From contig JADKFX010000001.1 of NCBI GenBank assembly GCA_016717265.1, forward strand, positions 310,001 through 374,000: a stretch of 64,000 nucleotides of DNA, written 5' to 3'. A program made the translations under genes and the position numbers. Under the pieces are notes generated by a model. It was not told the DNA's origin and did not search any database. It was given only the letters and a program-made list of their open reading frames with translations. The stretch comes from Saprospiraceae bacterium. Lineage in GTDB: Bacteria; Bacteroidota; Bacteroidia; Chitinophagales; Saprospiraceae. Shown piece after piece: positions 17,994-25,674 of this stretch (positions are counted from its first letter, which is position 1; each line of letters begins with the position of its first letter).

Positions 17994-19793
17994 ATGTTTC
18001 AAGCTATTTTAAAATATTGGCCATTGCTTTTAGGATTCATAGCGGGTTTAATCTTAGTACCCTTTAATATCCTGGGCTTTAATTTTAACTATTTGCCTGG
18101 TGATCTGGGAGATGGACGATTTAACAATTATATATTAGAACATAATTTTCAATATCTTATTGGAAATATTGAAAGTTATTGGAATGCTCCGTTTATGTTT
18201 CCTGTAAAGCAAGTAATCTGCTATTCAGATAACTTAATGGGCTCATCTCCATTCTATATAATATTCAGATTCCTTCATTTTGATAGAGAATTTTCTTATC
18301 AGGCCTGGTTATTGGTCATTTGTATTTTAAATTACTTCAGTTGTTATATCTTCCTTTGGGAATGGACAAAAAACAAATACGCAGCGGTTTTAGGTGCATT
18401 TATTTTTGCTTTTTCAATTGCCTTACAATCTCAGGTAACACATACTCAGGTTTTCCCAAGATTTTGTATTCCGCTTTCATTTTTAATGCTCTTATTGTTT
18501 ATAAAAAAGTTTCACGTTAAATATTTCTTTGGATTACTTTTCTTTTGTGTCTGGCAGTTTTATTGTGCAATTTACATCGGTCTCCTATTAAGCATCCCAC
18601 TCATAATATCCACATTCATCGTGTTTATAAAATATAATAAAAAGCTGTTAGAATTATTTCATAATAGTAGATGGCGAAATCAAATGCTATTTAGCCTGCT
18701 CGCAAATTTTACAATGCTTTTTTTATTAATGTATCCTTATATAAATTCCGTTGAAAAAACTTCCGAACTTATCAATTATCAAACGGTTATTAATTCAGTA
18801 CCAACTATTAGCTCGTATTTTTTCAGTCAACCGGGTAGTTTGTTCTGGGATTTTTTAAGTAGCCATTTAAAAGAATTACCTGCTTATTGGGATCATCAGA
18901 TTTTTGCGGGTGCAATTGCTTCTGTGAGTTTAATGATATTCTTTTGTACATTTTATATTCCCCATTACTTTAAAGCCTTAAACTTAGCTGAGCTTAGAAT
19001 ATTTGCAATAACAGGAATGCTTTGCTTTCTCTTGTTCTTAAGAATTGGAAATTATAGCTTGTACTATTTTATTTATTTAATTCCTGGCTTTAGTGCAATG
19101 AAATCTCTAACGAGAGTTATTAATGTTGAATTATTATTCTTTGGAATGGCTGTAAGTTATAGTTTTATAATGCTGACTCGCCTAAATAAAATTAAACAAA
19201 GTATCCTTTTTCTTTCAGTATTTGGACTTATCATTTTGGATAATTTCTTTAAATCGGACTCTGTTTATAAAATTGAAAAAGCAGAGGCACAATCCAGAAC
19301 AAATGCATTAATCAATAAATTAGAAGGAATACCACCCAATGAAATCGTATCTTATGAACCGGAAGAGCTTCATTCTGCATCGATTCATTATAATTTAGAT
19401 GCAATGTTGGCATGTCAGCAAAAACAATTAAAATGTGTAAATGCCTATACTGGCAATTCTCCCCATTTCTATTCTTCTTTTTGGCATGAACCGAATACTA
19501 AAAATCGACTTTACTTTTTTTCAAAAATGAATTTTACGCCAGAGAAGGTATATATTGTTAAGGATTTACAAGCATTTTTAATTGAAAATACGAAAGCTAT
19601 AATGAAATCTTCAGACAGCTTTAGCAAACCTACCATAATTGATTCCATGGCGATTTCTAAAATGGTCGATAAAATAAAACTCGATCCTGGTTGGTTTGAA
19701 CATGTAAAAAAGAAAGCAAAAGAAAAAAACATAAGCCTGGATAGCATGTTGACATTAGATGCGATTTGGGTATTAACGAATGAAAATAAATAA
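17994..19793 (+). CDS. Multi-spanning membrane protein, GT-C-like
   Basis: The 599-residue protein has roughly ten to twelve membrane segments in its first 420 residues and then a soluble, probably periplasmic, tail. After the first helix there is an acidic loop with GDLGDGRFNN, similar in place to the metal-binding acidic loop of GT-C lipid-sugar-dependent glycosyltransferases; a FMFPVKQ segment follows. Such proteins move sugars from polyprenyl phosphates to acceptors on the periplasmic side. No family signature is strong enough to assign an acceptor. It stands alone between mnmG and a convergent cargo gene, and might belong to the GT2 at 12097 functionally, but this is only proximity. Confidence 0.5.
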   Translation: MFQAILKYWPLLLGFIAGLILVPFNILGFNFNYLPGDLGDGRFNNYILEHNFQYLIGNIESYWNAPFMFPVKQVICYSDNLMGSSPFYIIFRFLHFDREFSYQAWLLVICILNYFSCYIFLWEWTKNKYAAVLGAFIFAFSIALQSQVTHTQVFPRFCIPLSFLMLLLFIKKFHVKYFFGLLFFCVWQFYCAIYIGLLLSIPLIISTFIVFIKYNKKLLELFHNSRWRNQMLFSLLANFTMLFLLMYPYINSVEKTSELINYQTVINSVPTISSYFFSQPGSLFWDFLSSHLKELPAYWDHQIFAGAIASVSLMIFFCTFYIPHYFKALNLAELRIFAITGMLCFLLFLRIGNYSLYYFIYLIPGFSAMKSLTRVINVELLFFGMAVSYSFIMLTRLNKIKQSILFLSVFGLIILDNFFKSDSVYKIEKAEAQSRTNALINKLEGIPPNEIVSYEPEELHSASIHYNLDAMLACQQKQLKCVNAYTGNSPHFYSSFWHEPNTKNRLYFFSKMNFTPEKVYIVKDLQAFLIENTKAIMKSSDSFSKPTIIDSMAISKMVDKIKLDPGWFEHVKKKAKEKNISLDSMLTLDAIWVLTNENK

Positions 19794-20005
19794 TTCGATT
19801 TTAACTAAGAATGAAGTGGATATACACAATAAACCGTCAATCGATTGGCTCCAAAAGAAAAAATATTTTTACCTGGTGAAATACTGGATCACATGAATCC
19901 GCTCTAAGTTCGGCGATTATTTATTCACTATTTGCTACGTATAAGCTTTATGTATGTCGTCAAAATAATTTGAACTTTTCATTAAGTAATGTTTCTATAT
20001 ACTAA

Positions 20006-21595
20006 CTAAACAATAAATTTAAATGCTTTTATTATTTTTCCGGATTTCATTTGAAGGATATACATACCAGGATTTAATCCACTGATTGGTATAGTAATTT
20101 CGTATTCGTAAGATGCAAGTTTTTGTTTTAATATAGTTTGTCCATTTAAATTTAGCAAATCAATTTCCAATTCTGGTTTTCGAATACCCTGTTCAAATCT
20201 GATTATCAACTTTACTTGGTCGTTGTTGATTGTCCAGTTATAACTTTCTTTCTTTTTTAAATTTACAGTTGCAGTAACAGATTCTTTTAAGATGATTATG
20301 GTGTCTGATTCTGTACAATCATTATATGGACAACCCAGACTATCTAGCTTTACCAATAACACATCCTGATCAATTTCTCTCCATTGATTATAAAAAGTAT
20401 AGCCACCGGAAACTATTATTCCACCATCTTTTGTTTCATCAACGGCACCAAAATTTAACTCAATGGGTGATTTGTCTGTCCACGGGGACATATAGTACCT
20501 TCGTTTCCATTTTAGTTGACCGGATGGAGAAATCCGCAGCAAACCGGAGCCCCTTGGTTTTGTGGATTTAAATCGCTCAGCAGTATCATATAATCCTATC
20601 ATATCACCATTAGACCATCCAAAAATAGAGGGATAGTATATTGCCTCCCAGGGTGAATTTATAATCGTTCTCCAGATTTTTTTTCTTGTTGAATCAAATG
20701 CATAGATAAGAATTCCTTCATTCCAATTATACTCTGATATCCAAACGGCATTATGATTTCTGGTAAATGCCCCTTTAATGGGATAAAAAGTGTAATTAAA
20801 TGGATCCCGTTCAAGTGGATAAAGCTTGCCTTCATTAAGTATCTGGCCATTTTGATTGAGAATTGCTGTATATGGAATTGTTTCAGCTTGAGATAAAATG
20901 GTATCTACAGCCACACAAACGAGGATATTTCCTTGTTCATCAAATTGTAAATATCGGCTCTTTGGTTGAAATGTTTTTGGTGGATTCGTTGAATTGAGTC
21001 TGGTTTTCCATAAAACAACTCCATTGGTATCAATTTTGATAACTCGAATATAGGAACTGAATCCAATAGTATCTTTATTCCAAACACCCTCCAACATATA
21101 AATGTGTTCATTGGAGAATTTAAAGTAAAGTGCTATGTTCTGAATTGGAGAATTTGGATCTTCCACTTCTCCATAAAAATACTTCCATAAGGTATCACCA
21201 CTTGCGTTAAGTTTTAATATAAATGGTTTAAGATTATGATACAAATTGTCAGGTCTATAAAAGTGGCTGTTGCCAACTAAATAAATTGAATTATTGAAAG
21301 ATGAAACCGCTGAACACTGGATTTCAGGATCTCTTATAAATTTATTATTCCAAACAGAAATACCTTCTAAATTTGTTATACCAAAAACCATGCATCCTTT
21401 TTGCTCATTATAACAATAAGTACCAGAACAGTAGGCATAACCTTCTGCCATAGATTTCACAGACCAAGCATAATCACCATCGCGGGGTCCTTTAATAATG
21501 CTGGTAAAATATTCCGATTGACCTAATCCTAAAAAATGTAGCTCAATTATTGATGCCAGTGTAATTAATAGTTTAATATAATTTACATACGTCAT
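20006..21595 (-). CDS. Secreted T9SS cargo-like protein with C-terminal sorting domain
   Basis: The 529-residue protein has an N-terminal signal-like hydrophobic segment (residues 1-27, ending LGLGQ). Its body of repeated short beta units (IYLVGNSHF, GDTLWKYFYG, GVVLWKTRL, GQLKWKRRYY) reads like a propeller, as in delta-60-repeat/WD-like secreted proteins. The last 80 residues form a type A sorting domain: LEIDLLNLNGQTIL, then ISGLNPGMYILQMKSGK and a terminal FKFIV. This targets it across the outer membrane by the T9SS, with the tail cut by PorU. Cysteines GCPYNDCTES just before the tail are typical of such linkers. No enzymatic motif is visible. Confidence 0.75.
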   Translation of the reverse strand: MTYVNYIKLLITLASIIELHFLGLGQSEYFTSIIKGPRDGDYAWSVKSMAEGYAYCSGTYCYNEQKGCMVFGITNLEGISVWNNKFIRDPEIQCSAVSSFNNSIYLVGNSHFYRPDNLYHNLKPFILKLNASGDTLWKYFYGEVEDPNSPIQNIALYFKFSNEHIYMLEGVWNKDTIGFSSYIRVIKIDTNGVVLWKTRLNSTNPPKTFQPKSRYLQFDEQGNILVCVAVDTILSQAETIPYTAILNQNGQILNEGKLYPLERDPFNYTFYPIKGAFTRNHNAVWISEYNWNEGILIYAFDSTRKKIWRTIINSPWEAIYYPSIFGWSNGDMIGLYDTAERFKSTKPRGSGLLRISPSGQLKWKRRYYMSPWTDKSPIELNFGAVDETKDGGIIVSGGYTFYNQWREIDQDVLLVKLDSLGCPYNDCTESDTIIILKESVTATVNLKKKESYNWTINNDQVKLIIRFEQGIRKPELEIDLLNLNGQTILKQKLASYEYEITIPISGLNPGMYILQMKSGKIIKAFKFIV

Positions 21596-21703
21596 AAGTT
21601 AATATTTTATAAACACTTTTGAAGTATGAAGGCCATTGAAATTGCTGTGTGACTCTAATATTCATGACGAATGCATTTTACACAATAAAATCTATGAAAC
21701 TGC

Positions 21704-22357
21704 TTATCTATTTCCACTTCTTGCGATCACTTTCATGCTTAAGTTAATCTCATCCCCTATAAAACCATTTTTTAAGGATGCAAGTATCTTCTTTGATTGA
21801 TACATAATATTATATTGCGTGCGGTCTAAACTAAATTCCGGAACTGAAATTAATATTGCATCTTCAGCATGATCAATTTTACATTTTAACTGCAATGGTT
21901 TCATAACATCTTTTACGGTAAGGTAGCCATGCACAATTGCATTATAGGTAGTATCTTGAATCATCGTAATAGAACTTAAACTAAATCTAGCCTCAGGAAA
22001 AGAATCTGTTTGAAAAAAATCTGCATCCTTTAAGTGTTTTTCTAAGTCTAATCGATCCAACGAATCTTCCAAATCTAAATTCTTTAAACTATTCATATCG
22101 GCTAAAACGATTCCGGCTTTTAGAATTTTATCTTTAGAATACAGTTTACCACTTTTAATTTTAATACTCCCATTATGTGCGCCCGAAGGTGAGGAACCTT
22201 GCCAATAAATAATGCTTTGCGTAGGATCTATATAAAATGAATCCATTTGACTAAGTTCAGATCCCGGGGCATCTTTAACGCTTGTATTCGCAGAAGGTTC
22301 TCGTTTACAAGAAAAAAACAAGAATAGTCCAATGCAAATAATCAAATGAATCTTCAT
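21704..22357 (-). CDS. YceI-family lipoprotein
   Basis: This 217-residue protein has a lipoprotein signal with Cys17 (FLFFSCKRE). It then shows the YceI lipocalin-like pattern: YIDPTQSIIYWQGSSP at the start of the domain, a GAHNGSIKIKSG strand pair, a hydrophilic DMNSLKNLDLED loop, DADFFQTDSFPEARF and a GYLTVKDVMKPL segment. YceI proteins bind isoprenoids or amphiphiles in the periplasm. The start lies 9 bases after the stop of the MerR-like regulator on the same strand, so the two are probably cotranscribed; the regulator may control it, which is an inference from position. Confidence 0.85.
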   Translation of the reverse strand: MKIHLIICIGLFLFFSCKREPSANTSVKDAPGSELSQMDSFYIDPTQSIIYWQGSSPSGAHNGSIKIKSGKLYSKDKILKAGIVLADMNSLKNLDLEDSLDRLDLEKHLKDADFFQTDSFPEARFSLSSITMIQDTTYNAIVHGYLTVKDVMKPLQLKCKIDHAEDAILISVPEFSLDRTQYNIMYQSKKILASLKNGFIGDEINLSMKVIARSGNR

Positions 22358-22366
22358 ATAAATAAA

Positions 22367-23272
22367 TTATTTTTTACAAAAGCAGGAAATTTCTTTTACC
22401 GTTTTAATAAATTGTTCAAGTTCTTCAAAACCTTCTGTAATTCTTACAAACTTACTTTGATCTCTAAAATGATTCGAATAATATCCTGTCAACAAAAGGA
22501 TCGGAGGATCTTCCATTTCAGAAATTCCATTTATTAAATCCTCGACAAAGCTTATTGAGGATTCCTCATGTACAATACTAAATAAGAATTGGGGTTTAAT
22601 AATTTGGATTCCATCCAAAATATCAGATACGGTTAAATCAAATCCTAAATCAATTGTTCGAAAATTATTCTTACGAATGAATAATTCGACAAAATAAAGA
22701 TTGAGCTCTTGCTTTTCTTCTGGTGGAAGAAATAACAAAAAACAAGTGTTAATTTCGTGTTCCTGATTTTCAAGATGACATAGTTCGTGAATGATTTTTT
22801 TCTTAATAAATCGATTTACAAACTCTTCATGAACTTTTTTAATACTCCCACTTAACCACATGTTGTTGAGCTTATCCAACAAGGGCATAAGAATTTGATT
22901 AAATGTATTTTCAAAACCCAATTGGTGGATATTCGTATTTACCAGGTGTGTAAAGTTTTTCTCATTTAATTGAAGTATGGATAAGCTTAAGGCATCTAAG
23001 GCATCCTTATTGAAAACTTCAACATCACTGATATTTGCAACCAGAGATTCGATTTCCTGCACTTGCATTTCTGAAATCAAGGAAATTTTATATCCCTTAT
23101 GATTTAATAAAGCAATATTTGCAAGCTTCTTTAGGTCTTCTTCGTCATAAAACCGAATGTTGGTTTGGGTACGTTTTGGATTGATTAAACCATATCTTTT
23201 TTCCCAAATACGGATGGTATGGGCTTTTATGCCTGTCAACATTTCTAAGTCCGCAATGGTATATATAGCCAT
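22367..23272 (-). CDS. MerR-family regulator with degenerate B12-binding-type domain
   Basis: The 301-residue protein opens with a MerR winged helix (residues 1-70: AIYTIADLEMLTG, IKAHTIRIWEKRYGL, and NIRFYDEEDL in the wing), followed by a helical bundle and a Rossmann-like domain as in CarH/LitR light sensors. Key cobalamin residues are altered. The CarH-type W-x9-EH motif is W139-x9-E149-E150, and the E-x-H-x-x-G axial motif reads EEKQELN, with Gln188 in place of His. B12 binding is therefore unlikely. The ATG at 23272 is preferred to an upstream TTG (23290), because it begins right at the DNA-binding domain. It is divergent from bshA (70-base gap) and precedes a YceI gene. Confidence 0.8.
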   Translation of the reverse strand: MAIYTIADLEMLTGIKAHTIRIWEKRYGLINPKRTQTNIRFYDEEDLKKLANIALLNHKGYKISLISEMQVQEIESLVANISDVEVFNKDALDALSLSILQLNEKNFTHLVNTNIHQLGFENTFNQILMPLLDKLNNMWLSGSIKKVHEEFVNRFIKKKIIHELCHLENQEHEINTCFLLFLPPEEKQELNLYFVELFIRKNNFRTIDLGFDLTVSDILDGIQIIKPQFLFSIVHEESSISFVEDLINGISEMEDPPILLLTGYYSNHFRDQSKFVRITEGFEELEQFIKTVKEISCFCKK

Positions 23273-23342
23273 ATTCGCATCTCTGTTCAAGAGGTCAAAT
23301 TAACATTTGGTTAAAAAAATTGTTTAAATAATTCAGAATCTA

Positions 23343-24476
23343 ATGATGTTGAAAATAGGAATTGTTTGTTATCCTACTTATGGTGGGAGCGGAGTGGTTG
23401 CCACTGAACTCGGTATGGCACTAGCCAGAAATGGTCATCAGGTACATTTTATAAGTTACCGACGGCCTGCCCGATTGGCGCATTATTTAGCCAATGTTTT
23501 TTATCATGAGGTAGCTCCTATGGAATATCCTTTATTTGATTTTAAGCCCATGGATACCGCCTTAGCAAGTAAAATTGTTGATGTCGCCTTATTTGAAGAA
23601 TTGGATGTTTTACATGTCCACTATGCTATCCCACATGCAACCATTGGGTATTTGGCAAGAGAAATTTTAAAAACTAAAAATAAACAACTTCCGTTTGTCA
23701 CCACCTTGCATGGTACAGATATCACATTGATCGGTGCAGATGGTTCCTATTTTCCTGTTGTAGAATTTAGTATCAACCAATCCAATGCTGTTACATCGGT
23801 TTCAGATGCCTTACGAAAACAAACCTATGATATATTTGATATTAAAAAAGATATTCATGTTATCCCAAATTTTATAGACTTTACAAGGTTTAAAAAGAAA
23901 GAAAATCCAGGCCTGAAAAATGAAATCGCCAAAGATCATGAAAAAATTATCGCACATGTATCAAATTTTAGAAAAGTAAAACGTGTGGATGATGTATTAG
24001 CTGTTTTCAGAGAAATTAACAAGGAAATTCCTTCAAAACTTTTACTTATTGGGGATGGACCGGAACGACCCCGCATAGAAATGCTGAGTCGCGACTGGGG
24101 TATTAGCCAGGAGGTCAGATTTTTGGGTAAACAAGATATGGTTGAAGATTTATTAGCAATCACAGATTTGTTTTTATTACCTTCTGAACACGAAAGTTTT
24201 GGTTTAGCTGCCTTAGAAGCTATGGCTTGTGAAGTACCTGTAATAGCCTCTAATATTGGCGGACTCAATGAAGTGATTGAAAATGGTGTTACAGGTTTTA
24301 CCTGTGATGTTGGTGATATTCAAAAGATGTCTGAAAAAGGGAAATATATACTTTCAGATAATGATATTTTAAATCAATTTCGAAAAGCTTCTTTTCAACG
24401 AGCAAAAGATTTTGATATCATAAAAATCTTACCCATGTATGAAAAAATATATTTCGATTTAAAAAATGGGGATTGA
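23343..24476 (+). CDS. bshA: N-acetyl-alpha-D-glucosaminyl L-malate synthase BshA
   Basis: The 377-residue GT4 enzyme has the specific N-terminal BshA signature: KIGIVCYPTYGGSGVVATEL near residues 4-23, then HVHYAIPHA and TLHGTDITLIG. The C-terminal half shows the GT4 pattern with LLIGDGPERP, FLLPSEHESFGLAALEAMA and IGGLNEVI. BshA joins UDP-GlcNAc to L-malate as the first step of bacillithiol synthesis, the main low-molecular-weight thiol in many Bacteroidota and Firmicutes. BshB and BshC are not in the window. Two consecutive ATG codons lie at 23343 and 23346. Confidence 0.93.
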   Translation: MMLKIGIVCYPTYGGSGVVATELGMALARNGHQVHFISYRRPARLAHYLANVFYHEVAPMEYPLFDFKPMDTALASKIVDVALFEELDVLHVHYAIPHATIGYLAREILKTKNKQLPFVTTLHGTDITLIGADGSYFPVVEFSINQSNAVTSVSDALRKQTYDIFDIKKDIHVIPNFIDFTRFKKKENPGLKNEIAKDHEKIIAHVSNFRKVKRVDDVLAVFREINKEIPSKLLLIGDGPERPRIEMLSRDWGISQEVRFLGKQDMVEDLLAITDLFLLPSEHESFGLAALEAMACEVPVIASNIGGLNEVIENGVTGFTCDVGDIQKMSEKGKYILSDNDILNQFRKASFQRAKDFDIIKILPMYEKIYFDLKNGD

Positions 24477-24931
24477 ATTTGTTCTTTTTAATGTTAAACA
24501 TTCGCTTGTTTTTTTGAAATAAATGGCAAGTAATAAATTTTACAATTCATTCATTTTATTTACAGAATTATAAATGAAGGTCTGCAAAATTTAGATTTAG
24601 AACCCCTATTAATTCAATTTATCGAAACCTATTCAAATCCATTAAAACTAAAATAATTAGTAGTTGGATTTGCTAGAATCATCCATCTAAATGCAGGCTT
24701 CTTCTTAAAAAATTGCATCTCCTTGTTGGGCTTAATATCAAGCATTCTATTGCTAACCAATACAGATTAGGAGACATTCAATCCAAAGGAATATAAAATT
24801 CATTCAAACCTGAACTCAAATGGTCTTTTAGAATCATATTAAAAATGGACCTTTTAAGGTATTGCTTTTGCATTGGAAAATAATGTAACTTTACAAACTT
24901 AGTTGATTCTTAAAATTTTTAATTATAAAAA
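24477..24931. other. Gene-poor spacer after bshA
   Basis: This 455-base stretch holds no convincing gene. On the minus strand a 38-codon ORF (24745 to 24629) exists, but it resembles no known family and may be chance. A promoter candidate for the next gene lies at 24862-24893. Confidence 0.5.
24862..24893 (+). promoter_or_regulatory. Candidate promoter (TTG - 21 - TAACTTTA)
   Basis: A TTG at 24862-24864 is followed after 21 bases by TAACTTTA, which matches seven of eight positions of TAnnTTTG. It lies about 39 bases before the lipoprotein start at 24932. Confidence 0.35.
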
Positions 24932-25495
24932 ATGAAAAATTTAAATCCTTTGTTCTATTTAGTAGCAGCTTTTATTAGCCTTATTTCATCTTGTTGTCAA
25001 CCTTGCAATGATCCAGCGCTCATTAAACCTGCAACAACTGGCTGCAATACACAAATACGCTGGGAATATGCTCAGGCAGTAAACCATAGTAATGGCACGA
25101 TGACAAGTTCAATCAGTATTGTACCAAATCCCACAGTTCCAATTAATACAAATCTCACAGACTCCACGAGCACTACTGTATTTGTGAGTGCTACCGATAC
25201 GATGTGCGGAATAAAATGTATTTCTATTAGCGGTGGATTCGGCTTAACTTGCATTTCCCCTCCTCCGGCAGTAGGCATTGCTATAGATGGTAAAATCACA
25301 AACCAAAATGACTGTTCTCCATTAACTACATGTGCCTTTAAAACTATGCGACTTTCGATTCCAAATCTTGAAACTTATATGCGCTCTTGTAATCTCCCTC
25401 GGGTTTTTTCAGGTGGTGGTGTAGGAATCACTGCCATTGTCGAAAATACCAATGGTCAAAAAGATACAAGCATGTTAACGATCCAGTTTCATTAA
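24932..25495 (+). CDS. Cys-rich small lipoprotein, function unknown
   Basis: The 187-residue protein has a lipoprotein signal (ISLISSCCQ, acceptor Cys near residue 21) and then a Thr/Ser-rich beta-type sequence with about eight further Cys. The CCQPC cluster at the start and several spaced pairs (DTMCGIKC, NDCSPLTTC) suggest disulfides, so an extracytoplasmic location. No domain is recognised. It is a single gene convergent with porZ. Confidence 0.55.
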   Translation: MKNLNPLFYLVAAFISLISSCCQPCNDPALIKPATTGCNTQIRWEYAQAVNHSNGTMTSSISIVPNPTVPINTNLTDSTSTTVFVSATDTMCGIKCISISGGFGLTCISPPPAVGIAIDGKITNQNDCSPLTTCAFKTMRLSIPNLETYMRSCNLPRVFSGGGVGITAIVENTNGQKDTSMLTIQFH

Positions 25496-25674
25496 ACTCA
25501 TAAGCTTTAAAGCAAAACCGGGAATAGACATTTTGTTTATTGAACCCTATTGTTTAAAATATTGGACTTATCCAAGGGGTATTTCCTAAATTTAAACTTT
25601 TCATTAAGAACGATCCGAAGCTATTTAAATGGGCTTATAACGATGCATTTAAATTTTATTGAGAATCCAATTGT

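Noticed and set aside
20326..20571. Rightward ORF inside the T9SS cargo-like gene
   Set aside because: It is antisense to a protein with a clear signal and sorting domain.
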